Source: a virus
Strand: one strand, 5' to 3'
Virus record (IMG/VR): IMGVR_UViG_3300009177_000136
Coordinates: 1-20,622 of that record
Length of the DNA: 20,622 nt
Both the position numbers and the translations under genes were made by a program. The notes below the pieces were generated by a model. It saw only the letters and a program-made list of their open reading frames with translations. It was not told where the DNA came from and ran no database searches. Within the stretch, counting starts at the first letter, position 1. Each line of letters starts with the position of its first letter. Of this stretch, positions 1 to 5,805 are shown piece after piece.

Positions 1-61
1 AGTCTACTGCAAAGGGCTGGGGATTACCGCAACGCTTCCACCTGCGTTTGGTGCCGCATGA
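1..61 (+). CDS. 3' end of an upstream phage gene (partial)
   Basis: The frame starting at base 2 is open to a TGA at 59-61 and gives about 19 residues ending PPAFGAA. The start lies outside the window. The TGA overlaps the ATG at 58 of the next small gene in an ATGA arrangement, the same coupling used by most genes of this module, which supports this as a real gene end. Too little is visible to name a function. Confidence 0.5.
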   Translation, partial: VYCKGLGITATLPPAFGAA

Positions 62-204
62 GAATCACGCTCATGTCGATCAACATGACTGCCCTTCTCG
101 TCTTCCTATCGCTTCAGGGGATCGAGATTGGAGGCAAGCCCTACTGGATTGTGTGCGCGCTCGTCACTGTACATGGGGCTATATGCGGATGGGGGCGGAA
201 GTGA
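58..204 (+). CDS. Small membrane protein, 48 aa
   Basis: A 48-codon frame begins with ATG at 58, overlapping the upstream stop, and ends with TGA at 202-204, which overlaps the GTG start of the next gene at 201. The peptide is strongly hydrophobic: one segment spans about residues 5-22 (TALLVFLSL) and a second about 28-44 (YWIVCALVTVHGAICGW), with a short GGK turn between them, so it looks like a two-helix membrane hairpin. Stop/start overlaps at both ends indicate translational coupling and argue that it is a real gene. Function is unknown; phage early operons often carry such small inner-membrane proteins. Confidence 0.6.
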   Translation: MRITLMSINMTALLVFLSLQGIEIGGKPYWIVCALVTVHGAICGWGRK

Positions 205-488
205 ACCTAATCCACCTCTCCCTAGGCGGCCCAGACCATTCAATCGTAGTCGAAGGCAAGCGCTACCGCTTCGAAATGCATCCGCAGTGCGGCCCGGTGG
301 TTCTCAATGGTTCTGGCGATGAGGGGCGTCAGCCGGCAGCGCGATCACCCTTTTGGCCAGCAGTCTCGCTATGGGCGCAACAAGGCAAGCAACTGGACCG
401 CAACGGCGATTGCATCTGGAAGGAAGAACCCAAGCCAGTGCTGGAGCATATCGTCGGCAAACACTACAGGGTGGTGGGATGGGAGTGA
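201..488 (+). CDS. Conserved small phage protein, 95 aa
   Basis: I choose the GTG at 201 because it overlaps the preceding stop as GTGA and is preceded by a purine-rich GGGGGCGGAA ribosome-binding site. In-frame ATGs at 183 and 189 are possible alternatives. The protein opens with LIHLSLGGPDHSIVVEGKRY, contains an FEMHPQCGP segment, and ends with a PVLEHIVGKHYRVVGW segment. It resembles small uncharacterised proteins common in beta-proteobacterial prophages, usually near DNA-modification and ninG genes. No catalytic motif is visible. Its end overlaps the next gene by 10 bases. Confidence 0.7.
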   Translation: MNLIHLSLGGPDHSIVVEGKRYRFEMHPQCGPVVLNGSGDEGRQPAARSPFWPAVSLWAQQGKQLDRNGDCIWKEEPKPVLEHIVGKHYRVVGWE

Positions 489-1150
489 ACCGGGGAACAG
501 TACTTCTACTCTGCAATCTGACGATGAACTTCGCGGAGCCGTGGCTTGATGGTGGCTACCGCGTTGTCATGGTCGACCCGCAGCACGACGAGACTGTCGA
601 TGACGGGCGCCTGTTTCGCATCAAGGCTACTGTGCTTGAGGCTATGCCACTGCTGAGGCACATCATGCGGACGGAGAACGTTGTTTTCGGCGCGGCATTC
701 CCGCCCTGCACGGATATGGCCGTCTCCGGTGCGCGATGGTTCGAGCACAAGCGCAAGGCCGATCCGATGTTTCAGGCAAAGGCCGTGTCTGTGGCAGAGC
801 AATGCCGCACCGTACTGACGCTGGCCGGCGCCCCTGGCTTTCTGGAGAACCCGGTGAGCGTCCTGTCGCGCGTGTTTGGTAAGGCGCAGCACTCGTTTCA
901 TCCGCATCAGTACACGGGCCACTGCCCGGACGATAACTACACCAAAAATACGCAACTGTGGACCTTTGGTGACTTCGTGATGCCTCCGGAGGTCAAACTC
1001 TATTCGCTGGGCGCTCCCGACGATCGGATCCACAAGGCGCCACCCAGCGAGCAGCGCGGCAACATCCGCAGCGCGACGCCGCGGGGCTTCTCGATCGCAT
1101 GCTACATCGCCAACGCTCCGCATCTCCGCGGGCAAAGGATGGCGGCATGA
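479..1150 (+). CDS. Cytosine DNA methyltransferase-like protein, 223 aa
   Basis: This resembles the short phage proteins annotated as cytosine-5 DNA methyltransferases. Seen: an N-terminal Rossmann-like strand (GTVLLLCN) followed by FAEPWLDGGYRVVMVD at about residues 18-33; a PPCT motif with Cys77 as the presumed nucleophile (motif IV); and FLENPVSVLS at about 121-130 in the place of the motif VI Glu-Asn. At 223 residues it is shorter than typical Dcm enzymes (over 300) and lacks a recognisable FxGxG motif I and a clear target-recognition domain. The ATG at 479 follows an AGGGTGGTGGG stretch; the longer upstream frame overlaps the previous gene. It may modify phage DNA against host restriction, but activity is inferred, not shown. 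Confidence 0.7.
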   Translation: MGVNRGTVLLLCNLTMNFAEPWLDGGYRVVMVDPQHDETVDDGRLFRIKATVLEAMPLLRHIMRTENVVFGAAFPPCTDMAVSGARWFEHKRKADPMFQAKAVSVAEQCRTVLTLAGAPGFLENPVSVLSRVFGKAQHSFHPHQYTGHCPDDNYTKNTQLWTFGDFVMPPEVKLYSLGAPDDRIHKAPPSEQRGNIRSATPRGFSIACYIANAPHLRGQRMAA

Positions 1151-1773
1151 TGCGCGCCACGCTGAAGCCGAAGAAATGCGCTCAGTGCAAAGTCGTGTTC
1201 ACTCCGACCCGATCCATGCAGAAGGTTTGCGGGCCGGTGTGCGCGTCTGCATGGGCTGCCAAGATCAAGGCCCAAAAGCTGGCGCGAGCGAACAAAGAGG
1301 AAAGAAAGTCTCTCGCGGAACGGAAGGCCAAACTCAAGACGCGCCGCGAGTGGATTGCCGAGGCGCAAGCGGTCGTTAATAAGGTTGCGAGACTGCGAGA
1401 CACGCTCGCCGGCCATGGGTGCATCTCCTGCGGCGCGCGACCTGCCGCGAGATTTGGCGGTGCCATGGACGCCGGGCATTTCCGCAGCGTCGGCAGCGCG
1501 GCACACATGCGGTTTTTTCTGCCCAATATTTCGGCGCAGTGCAAAAAATGCAATCGCGACATGGGTGGGGCGCACTCGAACTACCGTGCGGGCCTTGTCG
1601 AGCGCATCGGCATCAACCGCGTCGAAGAAATCGAGTCCATGCAATGGACAGCAAAATGGTCCGTCGAGTATTTGCAGCGGCTAAAGAAGGTGATGAGAAA
1701 GAAGGCTCGCAGGCTGGAAAAGCGAATCGAGGCACGGGCTGATTTTAATCAACATGAAAAGGAAGCCGCATGA
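1147..1773 (+). CDS. ninG: NinG (Rap) recombination protein, 208 aa
   Basis: The protein matches the NinG/Rap family, DNA-structure-specific nucleases acting on recombination intermediates such as Holliday junctions and D-loops in lambdoid phages. Seen: an N-terminal zinc-ribbon-like CAQC at residues 11-14 with further Cys at 28 and 32; a long basic, helical segment at about 35-75; CISC at 92-95; a DAGHF motif at 108-112; and QCKKCNRD at 131-138, giving an HNH-like metal site. The length is normal for the family. The ATG at 1147 overlaps the upstream stop (ATGA) with AAAGGA as ribosome-binding site. NinG usually sits just upstream of the late regulator, as it does here. Confidence 0.9.
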   Translation: MMRATLKPKKCAQCKVVFTPTRSMQKVCGPVCASAWAAKIKAQKLARANKEERKSLAERKAKLKTRREWIAEAQAVVNKVARLRDTLAGHGCISCGARPAARFGGAMDAGHFRSVGSAAHMRFFLPNISAQCKKCNRDMGGAHSNYRAGLVERIGINRVEEIESMQWTAKWSVEYLQRLKKVMRKKARRLEKRIEARADFNQHEKEAA

Positions 1774-2153
1774 CCATCGACCTAGACGCACTCGAATCAC
1801 TCGCCAAGGCGGCCAATCGTTGCGAGTGGGGTGACGCCATGGAGTGGTCAGCCGCATCAGGCGACCGCACTGAGGGCCAATTCATCGCTGCCGCATCGCC
1901 ATCCGCCATCCTCGATCTATGCGCGGAAGTGCGGAGACTGCGGGAGTTGCAAGCGGCTAATGTAGAAATCAAGGCTGCGATGCAACTTGGTTTGAATCGA
2001 TACGCCTTCTTGCACCGTCGAGCCGAACTAAGGGCGCACGAAATGGGCCACTACTGGTACATCAAGACCGTTGACGTGCCGACGGGAATGCCAATTAAGG
2101 AGGCAAGCCTATCAAACGTGATCGATGCAATCACGGCAAAGGCCAACCCATGA
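1770..2153 (+). CDS. Ea22-like phage protein, 127 aa
   Basis: The start overlaps the ninG stop (ATGA). The N-terminus (LDALESLAKAANRCEW), followed by an AILDLCAEVRRLRELQ helix near residues 47-62, resembles the Ea22/ead-type proteins of enteric and beta-proteobacterial phages, where an aspartate- and alanine-rich first part precedes a variable tail. The C-terminal half contains GHYWYIKTVDVPTGMP. Function in this family is not established. It appears to be translated with ninG and the next membrane protein as one coupled series. Confidence 0.65.
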   Translation: MTIDLDALESLAKAANRCEWGDAMEWSAASGDRTEGQFIAAASPSAILDLCAEVRRLRELQAANVEIKAAMQLGLNRYAFLHRRAELRAHEMGHYWYIKTVDVPTGMPIKEASLSNVIDAITAKANP

Positions 2154-2341
2154 CCATCCCCTCCTTCCTAACCGGCTACATCCTCGGCATCGCCACACTC
2201 TGGGCGTTCCCCGAAGTCATTTCCTTTGCTGCTGTGCGGAGGTCGAGGATTCCGCCTGCCAGGGAGGCGGATTATTGGAGTTTGGTGGAGGCGGATGGCG
2301 TTTCGTATCGGTTTCTGGGTGTTACTGGGGAGGAAAGATGA
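2150..2341 (+). CDS. Small single-pass membrane protein, 63 aa
   Basis: The start overlaps the preceding stop (ATGA, 2150-2153) and the end overlaps the next ATG at 2338, so it is coupled on both sides. Residues 5-28 (FLTGYILGIATLWAFPEVISFAAV) form one probable transmembrane segment, followed by a basic stretch (RRSRIPPAR) that would sit in the cytoplasm and a soluble tail. I do not recognise a family. Confidence 0.55.
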   Translation: MTIPSFLTGYILGIATLWAFPEVISFAAVRRSRIPPAREADYWSLVEADGVSYRFLGVTGEER

Positions 2342-2673
2342 AAGTGATCGTATGCGGTGGGCGCGACTACGACGATCAGCGTCGAGCTTACGAGGTGCTG
2401 GACCAGCAAATGCCGACCATATCGCTTGTTATCGAGGGCGGCGCTCGCGGAGCCGATACATTGGCGCGGATGTGGGCTGATTTGCGCCGCGTTGATTGCC
2501 TCACTGTTCCGGCCAACTGGGATCGCGATGGGTTCTCTGCGGGGCCAAGGCGCAATACGCGAATGCTCACCTACAGTCCTGATTTGGTGATCGCGCTTCC
2601 AGGTGGTCGCGGAACCGCGAACATGATCGGTCAGGCGCGCAAGGCTGGCGTCAAAGTGATTGAGGTTGAGTGA
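2338..2673 (+). CDS. YspA-like SLOG-family protein (DUF2493), 111 aa
   Basis: The ATG at 2338 has a strong GAGGAAAG ribosome-binding site directly upstream. The protein has the DUF2493/YspA pattern: MKVIVCGGRDY at residues 1-11, EGGARGAD at 33-40, GPRRN at 69-73 and LPGGRGTANM at 88-97. This is a SLOG/DprA-like Rossmann fold expected to bind a nucleotide or nucleotide-derived ligand; the biochemical role of phage members is unknown. The length fits the family. It is the last gene of the coupled early series, followed by about 100 bases without a gene. Confidence 0.85.
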   Translation: MKVIVCGGRDYDDQRRAYEVLDQQMPTISLVIEGGARGADTLARMWADLRRVDCLTVPANWDRDGFSAGPRRNTRMLTYSPDLVIALPGGRGTANMIGQARKAGVKVIEVE

Positions 2674-2772
2674 CGCCATAGCACAACATCACGATTTTCG
2701 CACTACTTATTGATGTACAATATAGCGCTGTAATTCGAGGTTTCCCACAACATCTGGTGTGCGGGGTATCAC

Positions 2773-3165
2773 ATGGAAAGCCTAGCCGATCACGAACTGA
2801 AAAACTGGAGTCGGTGGTGCAACAGCGGCGCGCTGCCGCATCCGCTTCCGCCGAGTCGGTGTGCCTCACTGGAGAGCCGATACCTACCAGAAGCCTTGCA
2901 TGCAGCAGCAGAAGACGCGCCGCCGCCGATTCACGTAGACAACGCCAAGCGCGTGCAAACGGTATTCGATTCGGCAGTCACAATCGAGCGCAAAATCCTC
3001 CAAGCTGAGTACCTGTCGCCGTGGCAATACTCTCGCTACAGCGGGGGCATCCCAGCGGCAGTGAGAAAGATCAATAACATTGATCCGGATGTGGGGCTAA
3101 GCGTGGCGGCATACGAAACAATCCTGGCCAGTGTGAAGCGTCGAGTAGAGAGGATTTTTTCGTGA
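2773..3165 (+). CDS. Phage protein at the late-regulator (Q) position, 130 aa
   Basis: The frame opens with MESLADHELKNWSRWCNSG and contains a central helical region (AKRVQTVFDSAVTIERKILQ, about 59-78) and a C-terminal VAAYETILASVKRRVERIF helix. This layout resembles short beta-proteobacterial phage proteins that I think belong with Q-, RinA- or ArpU-like late transcription regulators, but I cannot see a decisive motif. Context supports the idea: it follows ninG and precedes a tRNA and the packaging genes. The ribosome-binding site is weak (GCGGGG). Its stop overlaps the next gene. Confidence 0.6.
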   Translation: MESLADHELKNWSRWCNSGALPHPLPPSRCASLESRYLPEALHAAAEDAPPPIHVDNAKRVQTVFDSAVTIERKILQAEYLSPWQYSRYSGGIPAAVRKINNIDPDVGLSVAAYETILASVKRRVERIFS

Positions 3166-3440
3166 AGCACGCAGCAGAAATCATGGCCTTGTTGGCGCCC
3201 TACCCTGGCCGCGAGTTTCGTATGCGGCAGATCGTGAACTACGTCGCGCCAAAGAAGGCCGACGAACGAGAACGCAAACGCGTGCAGATGGCTGTGTATC
3301 GGGTGCTGCAGGCGCTTGCGGAATCGGGGCAAGTCATCATCAAGGAAAGGTCGACCAATGGTGCGCCGGCATCATATTCGTGGCGTGTTCTGGAGGTTGC
3401 GCAAAACCGTTACACGGACTCATTGCATACCGTTACGTGA
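3162..3440 (+). CDS. Winged-helix DNA-binding-like protein, 92 aa
   Basis: The start is a GTG overlapping the previous stop (GTGA) with AGAGAGGA upstream as ribosome-binding site. The protein is basic. Helices HAAEIMALLAPY and RMRQIVNYVA, then a predicted recognition helix (QMAVYRVLQALAESGQ) and a beta wing (VIIKERSTNGAPASYSWRV), fit a winged helix-turn-helix. Coupling to the preceding gene suggests the two act together, possibly in late-gene control. Assignment to a named family is not possible by eye. Confidence 0.6.
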   Translation: MKHAAEIMALLAPYPGREFRMRQIVNYVAPKKADERERKRVQMAVYRVLQALAESGQVIIKERSTNGAPASYSWRVLEVAQNRYTDSLHTVT

Positions 3441-3451
3441 ACCGGTACATT
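3423..3451 (+). promoter_or_regulatory. Candidate sigma70 promoter before the tRNA
   Basis: TTGCAT at 3423-3428 and TACATT at 3446-3451 are separated by exactly 17 bases and lie about 40 bases upstream of the tRNA. The -35 box matches the consensus poorly (3 of 6) and the -10 box moderately (4 of 6). A 6-bp hairpin (3465-3470 with 3477-3482) lies between it and the tRNA. This is a suggestion only. Confidence 0.25.
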
Positions 3452-3489
3452 TATCGCAAGCCAAGTTGCGTCCACGCGCAACGCTCGAT

Positions 3490-3562
3490 AGCGAGGTAGT
3501 GTAAAGGCTGCATATCGGGCTCATAACCCGAAGGTCCGGTTCGAATCCGGCGATCGCTTCCA
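3490..3562 (+). tRNA. tRNA with CAU anticodon (Met-type, or Ile if modified), non-canonical
   Basis: A cloverleaf of 73 nt including an encoded CCA can be drawn. The anticodon stem TCGGG/CCCGA (3515-3519/3527-3531) encloses the loop CTCATAA with anticodon CAT at 3522-3524. The T arm has the TTCGAAT loop with a 4-bp CCGG stem. The D stem GTGT/GCAT has two G-U pairs and a short GG-containing loop. The acceptor pairs AGCGA with TCGCT, but its last two pairs are mismatched. CAU anticodons read Met, or Ile AUA when lysidine-modified. Variable loop, T stem and acceptor all depart from the usual form. The hairpin terminator right after it supports a transcript ending here. Confidence 0.7.
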
Positions 3563-3570
3563 AGTTTTAA

Positions 3571-3595
3571 GGCCCTGCGTTTGCGGGGCTTTTTT
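3571..3595 (+). terminator. Intrinsic terminator after the tRNA
   Basis: GCCCTGC (3572-3578) pairs with GCGGGGC (3583-3589) with one T-G pair around a GTTT-type loop, and a run of six T follows from 3590. It lies 9 bases after the tRNA CCA and would end a tRNA transcript or a read-through transcript from the regulator genes. Confidence 0.75.
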
Positions 3596-3606
3596 AGTTT
3601 ACGCCC

Positions 3607-3792
3607 ATGCGCTCCACTGCTCTCCCCTCGCGTTCATATCGCGACCCGATGGAAGTGCTTGAGGAAAAGCAGCAGCGCGCCCAGCGAGAATCGCGGAGAG
3701 TCGGCGAAGAACTCGGCAAGCGCTGGTCCGCAGCACGCGAGGCCGCGGAAGCTTTGTTTGATCTTCCGGGCCAGAAAAGCATCCGCGAATGA
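3607..3792 (+). CDS. Small coiled-coil hypothetical protein, 61 aa
   Basis: After an Arg/Ser-rich start the protein is highly charged and helical (MEVLEEKQQRAQRESRR then ELGKRWSAAREAAEALF), consistent with a short coiled coil. There is no clear ribosome-binding site at 3607 or at the in-frame ATG at 3649 (residue 15), so the start is uncertain. No family recognised. It begins just past the tRNA terminator and would need its own promoter or antitermination. Confidence 0.45.
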   Translation: MRSTALPSRSYRDPMEVLEEKQQRAQRESRRVGEELGKRWSAAREAAEALFDLPGQKSIRE

Positions 3793-3848
3793 TGCTTTTG
3801 ACGCGCATTCCTCGCCTCAACGCCTGAAACGTTAGGCAAACCGCCCAC

Positions 3849-4163
3849 ATGAAGACATTCCCGATTCTGGATTCCTGCGTTCGCCGCTGCCGTGAACAGC
3901 ATTTCCAGTCGCCGCTTGGCGTGTCGTTCGATCTGGTCAAGCGCCATGAGCAGCAAGCCTTTACGAATCACAGCCAGAGCGTCGAGCGCCTTGCTGAGCG
4001 CGGCGGCTTGTCATGGTTCGAATTGCTCATGGTCATCTCCGACAAGGGTCCGCGTGACGAATACTGGACCCGAATCGAAGGGATGAAACTCACCGAGGCT
4101 GAGCTATTTCGGATCGTCTCGATCAGCATGATGCATGAGTTCAGTAACGCGTATTGCCGATAG
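3849..4163 (+). CDS. Hypothetical phage protein, 104 aa
   Basis: The frame encodes a soluble, mixed-charge protein with segments such as GVSFDLVKRHEQQAF (24-38), SVERLAERGGLSWFELL (44-60) and LTEAELFRIVSISMMHEF (80-97), giving the look of a small all-helical protein. Composition and hydrophobic pattern look genuine and the other strand gives only low-complexity frames, but no clear ribosome-binding site precedes the ATG. Function unknown. Confidence 0.6.
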   Translation: MKTFPILDSCVRRCREQHFQSPLGVSFDLVKRHEQQAFTNHSQSVERLAERGGLSWFELLMVISDKGPRDEYWTRIEGMKLTEAELFRIVSISMMHEFSNAYCR

Positions 4164-4318
4164 TACTTGGGCCTAGCCATCCCCTGCGGCACAACAGGCT
4201 GCCTCCACCGAGGCGCTTCAGAGTTTGGGCTGATTCTGCGACCAAAAGTTGGGCATTGCGATGCCGGTCGGCTCAAGCTCTGAGGGTGAATTCGTAGAAT
4301 TTATGGCGAGATCCGGTC

Positions 4319-4525
4319 ATGGCGTGCTTTCCTCGAGACCGCTCACCTTGCCGAGATGGATATGATGCAAAAGCGGTCGAGATAGGGGATATCGGCTGGG
4401 AGCGCGCCCGCGAAGCATTTAATGCTGCCAATCCGCCCGGCCAGAAGTGGGCCCGCAGCGCAGAGGATTTGAATTACGCTCAAGGCGAGTATCGCGCATT
4501 GTGTGACCGGGTGCCTAAGCGCTAA
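4319..4525 (+). CDS. Small hypothetical protein, 68 aa
   Basis: The part from about residue 22 (EIGDIGWERAREAFNAANPP) to the end reads like a normal protein with an amphipathic helix and an aromatic/charged C-terminus (LNYAQGEYRALCDRV). The first 20 residues are less convincing and the ribosome-binding site is unclear, so the true start may differ. No family recognised. The 155 bases before it hold nothing I can identify. Confidence 0.45.
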   Translation: MACFPRDRSPCRDGYDAKAVEIGDIGWERAREAFNAANPPGQKWARSAEDLNYAQGEYRALCDRVPKR

Positions 4526-4554
4526 ACGAGCCACGCAAATAATAGGAGCAGGAA

Positions 4555-4746
4555 ATGACCGTTATCGTTACCGTTGAATGCCCGGATCAGCCAGTCAAGG
4601 TGCTGGTCCGCGAATGTTTTCCTTACCCGCAATCAGATGCGCCTCATTGGGTTCGGCGCAACGAGAAGGCAACTTTCTCGGTCTGGTCCGGCAAGACTCT
4701 GGCTATTGAAGAATGGCCCGAGGACAAAGAGCCTCAAGATTCGTAA
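4555..4746 (+). CDS. Small hypothetical protein, 63 aa
   Basis: A strong AGGAGCAGGAA ribosome-binding site precedes the ATG at 4555. The protein begins with a beta-rich TVIVTVECPDQPVKVLV stretch and ends in an acidic EEWPEDKEPQDS tail. It could be a small beta-sheet protein. No family recognised. It is the last gene before the long noncoding RNA candidate, whose first helices start about 15-20 bases past the stop codon, so the RNA may be cotranscribed with it. Confidence 0.7.
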   Translation: MTVIVTVECPDQPVKVLVRECFPYPQSDAPHWVRRNEKATFSVWSGKTLAIEEWPEDKEPQDS

Positions 4747-5576
4747 CGGCAACAGTCGGGAGCAAAGGGGTGAAGCCGCCCCGCCCTATGGGTCCTAGGC
4801 TTGGGTGATACGCCAGTTCATAAGCCCAAAGCGTATCCGGTTCCGCACGAAACGCGGGCTTTATCGATACTCGATTGCCGATTGCGACTACGCGGTTGGG
4901 GTACGACAGTCGGGTATCAAGAGGTGAATGCGCGCAAGCGCTAGGCTCAATACCGAGCCAAGCCAGCCAATAGCGTCCCCGGCGAAAGCTGGATCCACTA
5001 GGGCGACACCGCGAGATTGGCGCGCGGCACTTTCGAAGCCTCGCTGCACCGGGGCTTTCGTAAGGGGTGGTTGCAGCCACCCTGGGTTTTGATTCACTGC
5101 TTCACTGCTACTTCATTAGCGTTCCCAGGATCGTCGTGAGACGTACCGCAGTACGCCTGAGCTACGGCTCGGGCCTTCATGAATCACGATTGGATCAGTC
5201 CGTATAGCAGCGCAAGCGAAGCACGGGAAATCCAAAGACGCCGACAACTGTTGAGGCGTACCAGTCGTGATTCACGAAGGTAGGTAATCGCACAGGTGCA
5301 AAGAGATATCCCCGACACGCCGGGTAGTCAGCTGCGTGTAGCCTGGCTGGCTCAACCAGCCGCTTCATAGCGTGGTCTGCGTTGGGATCGTCCGGAAGTG
5401 CCCCGATGCCGAAGTGGAGTCATGACCCGCCGGTCTACGGGCCACGCTATGAGGGCGAAATCCAGCGACGCGCGCGCCGATTGGCGGGTAAGTGCCCATG
5501 CGGTCGCCAAAGTAGTTCTCAACCTGTCTCCTCTTGACCCTTCGTCAAGGTTTGCTCGCTTCGGTGGGCAATTTTT
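4747..5576 (+). ncRNA. Giant structured noncoding RNA candidate, about 830 nt (GOLLD/ROOL-like in size and setting)
   Basis: No credible gene covers this stretch, yet it is full of paired arms. Local hairpins include 4767-4772/4777-4782; 4866-4877/4907-4918 (12 bp) enclosing 4878-4886/4891-4899 (9 bp); 4930-4933/4938-4941 (GCAA loop); 4944-4948/4955-4959; 4979-4983/4988-4992 (GAAA loop); 5036-5043/5050-5057 (8 bp); 5064-5071/5076-5083; 5142-5146/5151-5155; 5156-5162/5167-5173 (UACG loop); and 5345-5350/5356-5361. Two long helices close large domains: 5174-5193/5261-5280 (19 bp with one A-C mismatch) and 5364-5375/5442-5453 (12 bp). A UUCG-capped terminator ends it. Giant phage RNAs such as GOLLD and ROOL have this size, no ORF, and tRNA-adjacent positions. 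Whether this is a member, a new class, or an outlier is not decidable by eye. The 5' end is approximate and no promoter was found. Confidence 0.75.
5552..5576 (+). terminator. Intrinsic terminator with UUCG loop, 3' end of the long RNA
   Basis: Bases 5552-5559 pair with 5564-5571 (8 bp, including two G-U pairs) around a TTCG tetraloop, followed directly by five T at 5572-5576. A second 6-bp hairpin (CTTGAC with GTCAAG, 5533-5538/5544-5549) lies just upstream. This marks a defined transcript end 13 bases before the next gene's start codon. Confidence 0.85.
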
Positions 5577-5589
5577 ATTCGAGCGTCCG

Positions 5590-5805
5590 ATGGCAGCGCG
5601 AAAGCCGAAAGTGATTCCGGTCGAGCCGGTCGAAAACTGCCGCGAATGCCGATGCAGCAAGATGATTCCTGGCGATGGGCTGTACTGCCGCAGGTATCCG
5701 CCGAAGTTGGTGTATGACGCCAGCACGGGGCTGAATGTGGCCCGCGATGTGGAAGTGAACCCGACGCACTGGTGTGGCGAATTTTCTCCGCACCTGAGTT
5801 CGTAA
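5590..5805 (+). CDS. Small Cys-rich protein, 71 aa
   Basis: Translation from the ATG at 5590 gives a basic N-terminus, then CRECRC (Cys at about 17, 20 and 22), a further Cys at 33 in GLYCRRYPP, and HWCGEF near residue 62. The five Cys and one His suggest a small zinc-binding or otherwise metal-stabilised fold. The open frame extends further 5' but that part lies inside the RNA terminator and long RNA, so the short start is preferred; the ribosome-binding site is weak (GAGCG). Similar short Cys proteins occur in phage genomes without known function. Confidence 0.65.
   Translation: MAARKPKVIPVEPVENCRECRCSKMIPGDGLYCRRYPPKLVYDASTGLNVARDVEVNPTHWCGEFSPHLSS

Noticed and set aside
2710-2736. TTGATG/TAATTC as a promoter before the 130-aa gene
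   Set aside because: Spacer is only 15 bases and the -10 match is weak; not strong enough to list as a feature.
4261-4365. 34-codon plus-strand frame starting MPVGSSSEGEF
   Set aside because: No ribosome-binding site, no coupling, and it overlaps the better frame at 4319-4525; too short to support.
4703-5080. 125-codon minus-strand frame (and its 4888-5097 neighbour) over the gene-free region
   Set aside because: Composition is rich in Arg, Ser, Pro and Ala without a plausible core, no ribosome-binding site is evident, and the DNA is better explained by paired RNA arms.
4747-5576. CRISPR array or group I/II intron as explanation of the gene-free region
   Set aside because: There are no regularly spaced repeats, no intron-encoded protein, and the flanking genes are intact, so there is no interrupted gene to splice.
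5398-5589. 5' extension of the Cys-rich gene frame
   Set aside because: It runs through the long RNA, including its terminator hairpin and T run; the short start at 5590 gives a compact Cys-rich protein.
5352-5726. 124-codon minus-strand frame across the end of the long RNA
   Set aside because: Low-quality composition, spans the terminator and the Cys-rich gene on the other strand.
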